A stretch of DNA of 7,330 nucleotides. Source: CAZRNB01 sp964601355 (GTDB lineage: Bacteria; Planctomycetota; Phycisphaerae; Sedimentisphaerales; Anaerobacaceae). The translations under genes and the position numbers were made by a program. Position 1 is the stretch's first letter; every line of letters begins with the position of its first letter. Below, piece by piece: positions 1 to 5,960 of the stretch. Location of the stretch: positions 1 to 7,330 of the forward strand of contig CAZRNB010000137.1 of NCBI GenBank assembly GCA_964601355.1, given 5' to 3'. The notes under the pieces were generated by a model that did no database searches, was not told the origin of the DNA, and saw nothing but the letters and a program-made list of their open reading frames with translations.

Positions 1-73
1 CAGAGCCGAGCGTGGCAATCTCTTTGCTTTGAAAATTTGAGATTGCTTCGGCCTAAAGGCCTCGCAATGACAT
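1..73. repeat. GTCATT-family palindromic element plus truncated inverted partner
   Basis: Read on the minus strand, 73-39 is a compact imperfect palindrome that starts GTCATTGCGAGGCC, turns through TTTA and closes with GGCCGAAGCAATCTC. Stem pairs seen are ATTGC/GCAAT (42-46 with 64-68) and GGCC/GGCC (50-53 with 58-61), around a small GA/GAA internal loop. After a 16-base spacer, GAGATTGCCACGCTCG (minus strand, 22-7) begins a second element in opposite orientation, which the window edge cuts off. GCAATCTC (15-22) can also pair with GAGATTGC (39-46), so the central arm has two mutually exclusive partners. Elements of this type are scattered through intergenic DNA of many environmental bacterial genomes; that is recollection, not a search. 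No U-tract follows, so it is not called as a terminator. Confidence 0.75.
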
Positions 74-112
74 AAAAGGCCGGTTTGACCCCGTGAACGG
101 TTACGAGTAATT

Positions 113-175
113 AAAGTGAAAAAGTTAAAATCCAAACTTTAGGCACTTTAGTCACTCCAAACTCAAAACTCCAAA
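113..175. repeat. Degenerate 7-base-phased tract downstream of folD
   Basis: From 113 the sequence divides into consecutive 7-base units with recurring content: AAAGTGA, AAAAGTT and AAAATCC at the left, and CTCCAAA, CTCAAAA and CTCCAAA at 155-175. ACTCCAAAC occurs at 154-162 and 168-176, exactly 14 bases apart. The tract lies about 40 bases beyond the folD stop. It is A/C-rich on the plus strand and has no hairpin typical of a terminator. It resembles the phased array between fhs and folD. Function is unknown. Confidence 0.55.
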
Positions 176-214
176 CCCTGTATAAGAAATCGTGAGTGCA
201 ATGGCTGCCTTTTA

Positions 215-1099
215 TTATTTGGTTCTCATTTGTTTGGCTGATTCGACCGTGTTATAAAGCAGCATCGTTCTGGTCATCGGTCCAACTCCCCCCGGCACGG
301 GAGTTATAAGCGATGCTTTTTTCTTAACCGCTTCAAAATCCACGTCACCTACAAGACGATAGCCGGTTTTCTTCGTCCGGTCCTCAACACGATTTATTCC
401 GACATCAATTATAATCACACCCTTTTTTACCATATCGGCCGTAATGGTATTCGGACGACCGGCGGCGGCAATGATTATGTCTGCCCGTTTAGTATGCCAA
501 GCAAGGTCTTTTGTGCGCGTGTGACATACAGTGACGGTAGCATTTCCGGTTGCGCTTTTCTGCATCAGCATGTTTGCAAGGGGCTTACCGACGGTATTGC
601 TTCGGCCAACAATTACAATATTAGCCCCATCGATAGTCACGCCGCTGCGTACCAATAACTGTATAACTCCATGCGGCGTGCAGGGCAAAAACACCTTCTC
701 ACCTATAATCATTTTGCCGATATTCACCGGATGAAATCCATCGACGTCTTTATCAGGATCAATTGCCATAAGAACCTCAGTCTCATTAAGGTGCTTAGGC
801 AATGGTAACTGCACCAAAATACCGTGGATTTTGGGGTCTTTGCTCATCTTCCGCACTAAGGCCATCAATTCCTCCTGAGAGGTCTCAGCGGGCAAACGAT
901 TATCATCGGAATAAATCCCTATCTCTCTACAGTCCTTCTCTTTGGCAGTGACGTACGACTCCGAGGCTGGATCATCACCGACTAAGATAACTCCAAGCCC
1001 TGGGATAATACCATGATCTTTCAGCCTCGCTACTTCTTCTTTCAGCTCCGCCCGTACGTCGGCGGCTATTTGATTGCCATCAATAACCTTCGCTGTCAT
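215..1099 (-). CDS. folD: Bifunctional methylenetetrahydrofolate dehydrogenase / methenyltetrahydrofolate cyclohydrolase FolD
   Basis: This cytosolic enzyme oxidises 5,10-methylene-THF to 5,10-methenyl-THF with NAD(P)+ and hydrolyses that to 10-formyl-THF; both steps are reversible. The 294 residues match the usual bacterial length of about 280-300. Visible motifs in order are the catalytic Y49-V-T-A-K53 with the following KxC, VQLPLP at 96-101, PDKDVDGF at 115-122 with the conserved Asp120, the dinucleotide-binding GRSNTVGKP at 165-173, and PVPGGVGPMT at 267-276 near the C-terminus. All expected catalytic positions are present. The ATG start fits the family N-terminus (VIDGNQIA); upstream there is only a weak AGG about 10 bases away. 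It lies 137 bases after fhs, which makes its product/substrate 10-formyl-THF, so the two form a C1-folate module. Cofactor preference (NAD or NADP) cannot be told from sequence by eye. Confidence 0.97.
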   Translation of the reverse strand: MTAKVIDGNQIAADVRAELKEEVARLKDHGIIPGLGVILVGDDPASESYVTAKEKDCREIGIYSDDNRLPAETSQEELMALVRKMSKDPKIHGILVQLPLPKHLNETEVLMAIDPDKDVDGFHPVNIGKMIIGEKVFLPCTPHGVIQLLVRSGVTIDGANIVIVGRSNTVGKPLANMLMQKSATGNATVTVCHTRTKDLAWHTKRADIIIAAAGRPNTITADMVKKGVIIIDVGINRVEDRTKKTGYRLVGDVDFEAVKKKASLITPVPGGVGPMTRTMLLYNTVESAKQMRTK

Positions 1100-1112
1100 T
1101 GGACTTCAACCT

Positions 1113-1238
1113 AAAAATCAAAGTTCAAAAATAAAAAATAAAAAATTCTAAATCTTAGCTCACTGTTCATAGTTCATTGTTCGTCGATGAACTATGAACT
1201 ACGAACTCATAACTCTTTGCATTTTGATTTTTGATTTT
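1113..1238. repeat. 7-base-phased array with 13-bp inverted repeat in the fhs-folD gap
   Basis: The whole spacer can be cut into 18 successive 7-base units without losing phase. The left units are A-rich (AAAAATC, AAAAATA), the next are NNNGTTC (ACTGTTC, ATAGTTC, ATTGTTC), a turn follows at GTCGATG, and then come AACNNNN units (AACTATG, AACTACG, AACTCAT) and TGATTTT units. The second half is broadly the reverse complement of the first. At the turn is a perfect 13-bp inverted repeat, GTTCATAGTTCAT (1165-1177) with ATGAACTATGAAC (1187-1199), around a 9-base loop. AAAAATCAAA at 1113-1122 is matched by TTTGATTTTT at 1223-1232. The hairpin could act in mRNA between fhs and folD as a processing or attenuation structure, but it lacks a U-tract and its stem is AT-rich. 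Its role is unknown. Confidence 0.75.
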
Positions 1239-3000
1239 AAAATAAGCCATGAACCTTCCCTGTCTCAACATCAACATCTATATTGCGAAACGCGGGACTT
1301 GAGGCGGTGCCCGGCATCAGCTTTATCGCCCCTGCCACAGGGACAATAAAGCCGGCACCTTTATAGACAATTATGTCCCGAATCGGAAGCACCCAGCCGG
1401 CAGGTCTTCCTTTAACATCAGGGTCGTGCGATAAGCTAAGGTGCGTCTTGGCCATGCAGACCCCAAAAGACGAGTATTGCGGATCATCTTCAAAGGCTGC
1501 TGCTTTTTTCAAAGCCTCATCCGTATATGTCACTCCGTCGGCCCCATAAATCTCCTTAGCTATCAATTCAACCCGTTTTCTGAGCGATGCATCTAAATCG
1601 TAAAGGAATCCAAAACGGTTTTCTTCGTTACACGCGCCAACCACGGCTTCTGCCAGCTCGATTGCTCCTTCGCCACCCTTGAGCCAGTGTTCCGAAACCA
1701 CCACAACCGTACCGTCATTCTCCGCGATTCTGCGTATCAAGTCTATTTCAGCTCTGGTGTCGGTGTAGAAACGATTTATACAAACCACAGGTCGAACACC
1801 GCTTTTCCTGACGATTTCGATATGAGCAATAAGATTATCGCAGCCTTTTTCAACCAATTCGAGATTCTCATTGGAGTACTGCTCGCTCAAAGGCAATCCC
1901 GTCTTGACGGCTGGACCGCCGCCGTGCATCTTTAGGGCACGAACGGTGGCAACAATTACGACCGCATTTGGAATAAGTCCGGACATCCGGCATTTCAAGT
2001 TCCAGAATTTCTCAAAACCAACGTCGGCACCGAAGCCGCTTTCAGTGACATGGTAATCGCCCAACCTTACTCCCAGCATATCCGCTATGATGGAGCTTTG
2101 GCCGATGGCGATATTCGCAAATGGACCTGCGTGCACAAAGACCGGCTGGCCTTCAATGGTCTGCAGCAAATTCGGATTTAAAGCTTCGACCATCCAGGCG
2201 GTCATGGCTCCATCAACCTCGAGGTCGGCAGTGGTAACTTCATTGCCTTTTTTATCGTAAGCAACAACAATCCTGGCTATCCGCCGGTGTAGGTCCTTTA
2301 AATCCTTAGCAACTGCGAGTATCGACATAATCTCGCTGGAGACGGTGATTTGGAAACCTGAGTCCATCTCGCAGCCGTCCATTTTTCCGCCTCGGCCTAT
2401 CCTGATATTGCGAAGGGCTTGTGCGCAAAAATCCATCGCCCAGCGCATCTGAATCCTTTCAGGATCAATATCCAAACGTTTAAGATTGCTTTTGGCCAAT
2501 CTTGCGTCGTCGTAGTTTCTCTCGTGCTGCATACGTGAGGTCAGGGCTACCATGGCAAGATTGTGGGCGTTTGTGATGCAATCTATATCCCCTGTAAACC
2601 GTATTGAAAGAGGCGTAAGCGGGATGCACTGTGCAAGGCCTCCGCCGGCAGCGGTACCTTTGACATTGAAGGTTGGTCCGGCACTCGGCTGGCGAATTGC
2701 TCCGATCACGCGCTTGCCGAGCCTGCCGAGGCCTTCAATCAGGCCGATGGAAGTAGTAGTTTTACCCTCGCCCAGCGGTGTAGGCGTAATTGCTGTAATA
2801 TCAATATACTTTGCTGTTGGGCTATCTTTGAGACGGGCAAAAGCCTTTTGAAAATCGACTTTGGCTAATCCACGGCCCATTGGTATAACTTCATCCTCCT
2901 TCAAACCCATCTCATCAGCCAGCTGGCTGATAGGCTTGCTATTTTGCTCGGCAGCTTCTGCAATCTGCCAATCCTTCATCTTTGTAGGATCAAGCTTCAT
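1237..3000 (-). CDS. fhs: Formate-tetrahydrofolate ligase (10-formyl-THF synthetase)
   Basis: It catalyses ATP + formate + THF to 10-formyl-THF, ADP and phosphate through formyl phosphate, feeding FolD next door. The ATP loop TPTPLGEGKTTT is at 72-83, followed by RQPSAGPTFNVKG at 103-115 and AAGGG at 117-121. TGDI at 137, the central HAGPFANIA block, ATVRALKMHGGG, the FYTDT and HWLKGGEG adenine-pocket segments, and the C-terminal IDVDVETGKVHGLF are all recognisable. At 587 residues it is about 30 longer than the Moorella enzyme (about 557-559). One insertion (roughly 155-175, MQHERNYDD region) and a longer segment after the KMHGGG motif account for most of this. The usual R-E-P-S-L-G-P is R-Q-P-S-A-G-P here. 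The ATG start places the DWQIAEAA segment where the family has DIEIAQAA; no strong Shine-Dalgarno is visible. A -10-like CATAAT (minus strand, 3069-3064) has no good -35. The C-terminus is intact, and the stop codon overlaps a repeated A-rich 18-mer. Confidence 0.96.
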   Translation of the reverse strand: MKLDPTKMKDWQIAEAAEQNSKPISQLADEMGLKEDEVIPMGRGLAKVDFQKAFARLKDSPTAKYIDITAITPTPLGEGKTTTSIGLIEGLGRLGKRVIGAIRQPSAGPTFNVKGTAAGGGLAQCIPLTPLSIRFTGDIDCITNAHNLAMVALTSRMQHERNYDDARLAKSNLKRLDIDPERIQMRWAMDFCAQALRNIRIGRGGKMDGCEMDSGFQITVSSEIMSILAVAKDLKDLHRRIARIVVAYDKKGNEVTTADLEVDGAMTAWMVEALNPNLLQTIEGQPVFVHAGPFANIAIGQSSIIADMLGVRLGDYHVTESGFGADVGFEKFWNLKCRMSGLIPNAVVIVATVRALKMHGGGPAVKTGLPLSEQYSNENLELVEKGCDNLIAHIEIVRKSGVRPVVCINRFYTDTRAEIDLIRRIAENDGTVVVVSEHWLKGGEGAIELAEAVVGACNEENRFGFLYDLDASLRKRVELIAKEIYGADGVTYTDEALKKAAAFEDDPQYSSFGVCMAKTHLSLSHDPDVKGRPAGWVLPIRDIIVYKGAGFIVPVAGAIKLMPGTASSPAFRNIDVDVETGKVHGLF

Positions 3001-3130
3001 AATGTTTTACTCATTTCACATACCATTGCTAAGATTCCATCTTGAGATGCTTTGTAAAAGAGGATTATGTAAAAATTGGTAGAGCTTCACGATATTGGCA
3101 AAAGAAAACCTCACATTTTAGATAAAGTCT

Positions 3131-3187
3131 TTCGAGTAGATTTCTCCACCTCGTCCCGATGTATCGGGACTTCGGTCGAAATGACGT
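3131..3187. repeat. GTCATT-family palindromic element, ATTTC/GAAAT variant
   Basis: On the minus strand this reads GACGTCATTTCGACCGAA, then a hairpin GTCCCGA-TACA-TCGGGAC (3170-3153), then GAGGTGGAGAAATCT. The outer stem pairs ATTTC with GAAAT, and an intermediate ACC pairs with GGT. Its architecture matches the element at 39-73 (GTCATT, then CGA, hairpin, and a closing AATCT), but the inner hairpin is unrelated in sequence. It lies 41 bases beyond the stop of the SurA-like gene, in the same orientation relative to transcription as the copy after folD. No T-run follows the stem, so a Rho-independent terminator is not supported. The rest of 3001-3227 is AT-rich fhs leader in which I recognise no riboswitch. 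Confidence 0.75.
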
Positions 3188-3206
3188 CTAGTCTTTTCTA
3201 AAGATA

Positions 3207-3224
3207 ATTTTGATTTTTGATTTT
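3207..3224. repeat. A-rich heptamer repeat next to a stop codon (second copy at 1221-1238)
   Basis: On the minus strand, AAAATCAAAAATCAAAAT occurs identically here and at 1238-1221. Here it begins 3 bases after the TAA of the SurA-like gene; the other copy overlaps the TAA of fhs. The internal period is 7 (ATCAAAA units), as in the phased arrays elsewhere in the window. Function is unknown. Confidence 0.6.
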
Positions 3225-3227
3225 CCT

Positions 3228-4757
3228 TTATGGTATACTCAACGGATCAATATCCTTGATTTTCTCGGCGTAAATCTCATACGGATATTTCTGCAGAAGC
3301 TCTTTTCTGTAGTTGGCCATGGTTGTGTTTCTCCACTCGTCCATAATTCTCAATTTGACAAGGTCCTTCATGTCGGCGGAGTATTCTTTCGCCTCTGCAG
3401 GTTTCTTCTCCAATATTTTAACGATCCGCCACTTTAACCCTTCGGAATAGAAACCCTTTATCGGCCCAACAATCTGGTTCGGATCAGCCTGCCATAAATC
3501 CTTAAAGAACAGTCCTTCGTTGCCGGCAGTCGTATCAAACGGCTTGCTTTGTTTCTGCAACGAGAATTCCATTTTAACCGAATTGAAATCCTTGACTTCC
3601 AGCTCAGCCTTCACCTTGCGGGCCATCTCAAGGTCGGAACACCAAATCTGGTCGATTTTAAGCATTCTGGGCTTACCGAATTTTCCCTTGTTTTTCTCAA
3701 AATATGCCTTTATCTGCTCTTCCGCCGGCTCATTGGCATCAGCAGGTTTAACTTTTTCAGTGATTACTTTGCCAAGCAGGCTCATATCTTCCTGCAGTCT
3801 TACATCATCAAGGAACTTTTTATCTTTGTCGAGTCCGAGCGATTTAGCCTCAGCAACAAAAATCGTCAGCCTTAAAAACCTGTCTAATAAGCTTTCCACA
3901 CCTTTTTCTGTATTTAAATCCTTTGGGCGGCCTGGCGGGGACATTTCCATCAAGGCATATAAAAAATCTTTAATTGTGAACGTTCCACCATCATAAGCTG
4001 CCAGCACAATGCTTTTCTCCTCAGGCGTCAGCTCATTTTTTATTTGAGTGGAAAAAATCCACGGCTGTTTACGCGGCTCCTTTGGACGATTTAATAATCT
4101 ATCGTGAAGATCAATCGCCTTAGGAAAATTGCCGCTTTCCTTTTTCAGATGGTACTTCTGGCATAACTGACTGTAATATTGCTCCAAAATCCGGTTAGCT
4201 TTTTGGCCTTGAAGAAACGCTTTTGCCTGTGCCTGATTAAGCTTGGGATTGTCTTTCGTCTGTTTGTCAATTTCCTCCTGTGTCACTTCCAATTCACTTT
4301 TCCTGCCACTTATATATGTTACCCAGACCTGGTTTGCCAATCTTCTATTCTTAAAGCGATCAATAATAACGCTGGTCTCTTCGTCTTGAAGATAGCCTTG
4401 CTTACGGCCTTCCATAACCATCGCCTTTTCCGCTATCATTTGCAAAAGCACCCCATTAACGTCAACATTTCCTGATTGTTCATCTGAATAGCCATAATTA
4501 TAAGGATGAATCTCGGTCGCCAGCCTCTGCTGGAGATCTTTTTCGGTGATGACGTAATCGCCGATTTTGGCAACAATATCCGACTTGCCAGCCGAGTCCA
4601 GCTGCTCAGCCGCCTTTACGGCAGGTTGTTCTTGTTTCTGCTGCTTACCTTCTGACCCGGCTGTCGCCTTCTCAGCGGAGCAGCAGTTATTAAATATTAC
4701 CAACAGGCTCAAAAAAGATAAATTCAATCTCATCTGAAATAGCTGTTGCTTAAACAT
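3228..4757 (-). CDS. Exported SurA/PpiC-like protein (parvulin-fold folding factor, histidines missing)
   Basis: A 509-residue protein with an N-terminal export signal: basic/polar start, hydrophobic L11-F22, then N-N-C25-C26-S-A. Cleavage after CSA (residue 28) by signal peptidase I, or lipidation at C25 or C26, are both possible; the residues before the cysteines are a poor lipobox. A charged, Gln-rich linker (29-58) follows. A SurA-N-like segment starts at 60 (IVAKIGDYVITEKDL), and a second similar segment runs from about 251 to 345 (AAYDGGTFTIKDF). A parvulin-like domain covers about 362-452, with MARKVKAEL, FNSVKMEFS and WRIVKILEK, followed by a helical tail. Both positions normally occupied by conserved parvulin histidines are replaced (D369/Q370 and R444), so prolyl isomerase activity is doubtful and a chaperone role is more likely. 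AGGAG lies 7 bases before this ATG, and a strong promoter lies upstream, so it is probably its own transcription unit. Family assignment is by motif pattern. Confidence 0.82.
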   Translation of the reverse strand: MFKQQLFQMRLNLSFLSLLVIFNNCCSAEKATAGSEGKQQKQEQPAVKAAEQLDSAGKSDIVAKIGDYVITEKDLQQRLATEIHPYNYGYSDEQSGNVDVNGVLLQMIAEKAMVMEGRKQGYLQDEETSVIIDRFKNRRLANQVWVTYISGRKSELEVTQEEIDKQTKDNPKLNQAQAKAFLQGQKANRILEQYYSQLCQKYHLKKESGNFPKAIDLHDRLLNRPKEPRKQPWIFSTQIKNELTPEEKSIVLAAYDGGTFTIKDFLYALMEMSPPGRPKDLNTEKGVESLLDRFLRLTIFVAEAKSLGLDKDKKFLDDVRLQEDMSLLGKVITEKVKPADANEPAEEQIKAYFEKNKGKFGKPRMLKIDQIWCSDLEMARKVKAELEVKDFNSVKMEFSLQKQSKPFDTTAGNEGLFFKDLWQADPNQIVGPIKGFYSEGLKWRIVKILEKKPAEAKEYSADMKDLVKLRIMDEWRNTTMANYRKELLQKYPYEIYAEKIKDIDPLSIP

Positions 4758-4764
4758 AAATGGT

Positions 4765-4769
4765 CTCCT
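4765..4769 (-). promoter_or_regulatory. Ribosome binding site AGGAG of the SurA-like gene
   Basis: TAGGAG lies 7 bases upstream of the ATG at 4757. It is the only near-consensus Shine-Dalgarno in the window and decides the start in favour of this ATG over the in-frame ATG at codon 9. Confidence 0.85.
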
Positions 4770-4808
4770 AATTAGATTTAGCTTATATTCAGTAGTATAT
4801 TTTCGACT

Positions 4809-4836
4809 ATTATATCACTATACTTTATCCCGGCAA
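4809..4836 (-). promoter_or_regulatory. Sigma70-type extended -10 promoter for the SurA-like gene
   Basis: On the minus strand, TTGCCG (4836-4831; 4 of 6 match to TTGACA) is followed by a 16-base spacer and a perfect TATAAT (4814-4809). The spacer ends in TGA, giving TGnTATAAT, the extended -10 form. The predicted transcript start is near 4802, with a 5' leader of about 45 bases before the ATG at 4757. GGCAA/TTGCC (4832-4836 with 4845-4849) forms a small inverted repeat overlapping the -35 and could be an operator, but this is weak. The promoter separates this gene from rtcA upstream. Confidence 0.7.
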
Positions 4837-4883
4837 TTAGCTTTTTGCCAGATTCATCCTATTAGATATCTTCGACTTAGTTT

Positions 4884-5951
4884 TTAAAAAGGCTCACAGG
4901 AAATTCCATAAACTTGTTCCTGCCGCTCGATATTGAATTTAACCGGCAGAAATTTCTTTATCACTTCCATATTTGATTGTAGATGACCGGAAATTTCATT
5001 TGTTGTAAAACAGCCGGCTTTTGAAAGTGCCATATAGATCAGGAGCTGATCGGCCAGGAAACGATCAACGGCAGCATTGCTTCTTAAAAAATCCGTGGCC
5101 AGATTGACTGCTTCATCAACAACCTGCGGAGAGGGTTTACCTTTCATTCCAAATGAGGTAAAGACCGTTGTACGTCCACTGCCACAAAGCCGAACCATCA
5201 CACAATTGCCGGGACCAATAGAGTCAGTGACCTCGATGCACTCGATATTTTGAATATCAAGTTTACCCTGAAACAAAAGCCTCTCTTGTCGCTGGGCGAT
5301 ATGTATCGGAAGCTTTGCGATATATATTCGAGCATAAATTTGCGGATTTTTAATTGGTTCACATAAGTTTATTAGATTGCTGTCTTTCTTTAAGGGTTGA
5401 ATATCAAAAGCAATCTCCCCGCCACCGGCGGGAAAGAAACCGTGTTTTATCAATCGGCTGTTTGCCTGAAAACCGGCAGCAGCAATAGCAGGCAAAAAAC
5501 TCTCGTTGAGAAAATCATACGGCGGAGCCCAGGGATTATGGGTCCCGCCGATAATGGTAACACCAGAAGGTTTATCCGCCATAAACAAAACAGGCAAAAT
5601 CGTCTGAATTACCAAAGATGCAGAACCCGCCGAACCAACATCGAAATGATACCGGCCGGCCTGTACGGGCCCGGGCTGAAAATCCAGCGATTTTGAACCT
5701 ATTGCAGCACCGCTGTCTTTGGCGTCACAGATTTGAGAGGCTGCATGTACAGAGGCTAAATGCTGCTTGGCAAGCCCGGGATTTCGTCTGGCGGCACGAA
5801 TATTCTCTATATGCAGGCTTTTCCCTGCTAAACAGGATAAAGCCAGACTCGTTCGCAAGATCTGCCCTCCACCCTCACCCATGCTGCCATCAATGAAAAC
5901 AGTTTCCACGTTATAGCCCGGCAATATTTGCCGTGACGTCTCCAATAACAA
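4884..5951 (-). CDS. rtcA: RNA 3'-terminal phosphate cyclase
   Basis: This cytosolic enzyme converts RNA 3'-phosphate ends to 2',3'-cyclic phosphates using ATP through an enzyme-AMP intermediate. It shows IDGSMGEGGGQILR (20-33), IRAARRNPGLAKQHL (51-65), GSAGSASLVIQT (106-117), GGTHNPWAPP (135-144), the family signature HGFFPAGGGEI (170-180) and ADQLLIYMALSKAG. His323 in ISGHLQSN corresponds to the adenylated His309 of E. coli RtcA. The 355 residues given assume the TTG at 5951. E. coli RtcA has 338 and starts about 8 residues before its IALDG-equivalent, so the in-frame GTG at 5909 (codon 15, 341 residues) fits the family better. Neither start has a good Shine-Dalgarno. The gene is complete. 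No rtcB or rtcR is present in the window; upstream is a SagB-like gene and a composite repeat. Confidence 0.95.
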   Translation of the reverse strand: MLLETSRQILPGYNVETVFIDGSMGEGGGQILRTSLALSCLAGKSLHIENIRAARRNPGLAKQHLASVHAASQICDAKDSGAAIGSKSLDFQPGPVQAGRYHFDVGSAGSASLVIQTILPVLFMADKPSGVTIIGGTHNPWAPPYDFLNESFLPAIAAAGFQANSRLIKHGFFPAGGGEIAFDIQPLKKDSNLINLCEPIKNPQIYARIYIAKLPIHIAQRQERLLFQGKLDIQNIECIEVTDSIGPGNCVMVRLCGSGRTTVFTSFGMKGKPSPQVVDEAVNLATDFLRSNAAVDRFLADQLLIYMALSKAGCFTTNEISGHLQSNMEVIKKFLPVKFNIERQEQVYGISCEPF

Positions 5952-5960
5952 GAAAACGAA

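Noticed and set aside
3001..3130. Possible riboswitch (for example THF-type) in the fhs leader
   Set aside because: Only short weak pairings (such as CATCT/AGATG) are present, and no conserved riboswitch core was recognised.
3153..3170. GTCCCGA/TCGGGAC hairpin as a Rho-independent terminator of the SurA-like gene
   Set aside because: No U-tract follows the stem in the direction of transcription, and the hairpin is the core of a repeat also found, with a different stem, elsewhere in the window.
3549..3875. Plus-strand open frame of 108 codons
   Set aside because: It is another antisense shadow of the SurA-like gene, overlapping the previous one in a different frame.
3520..3996. Plus-strand open frame of 158 codons
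   Set aside because: It lies wholly antisense to the SurA-like gene, has Ser/Leu-rich content typical of an antisense shadow, and has no ribosome site or family motif.
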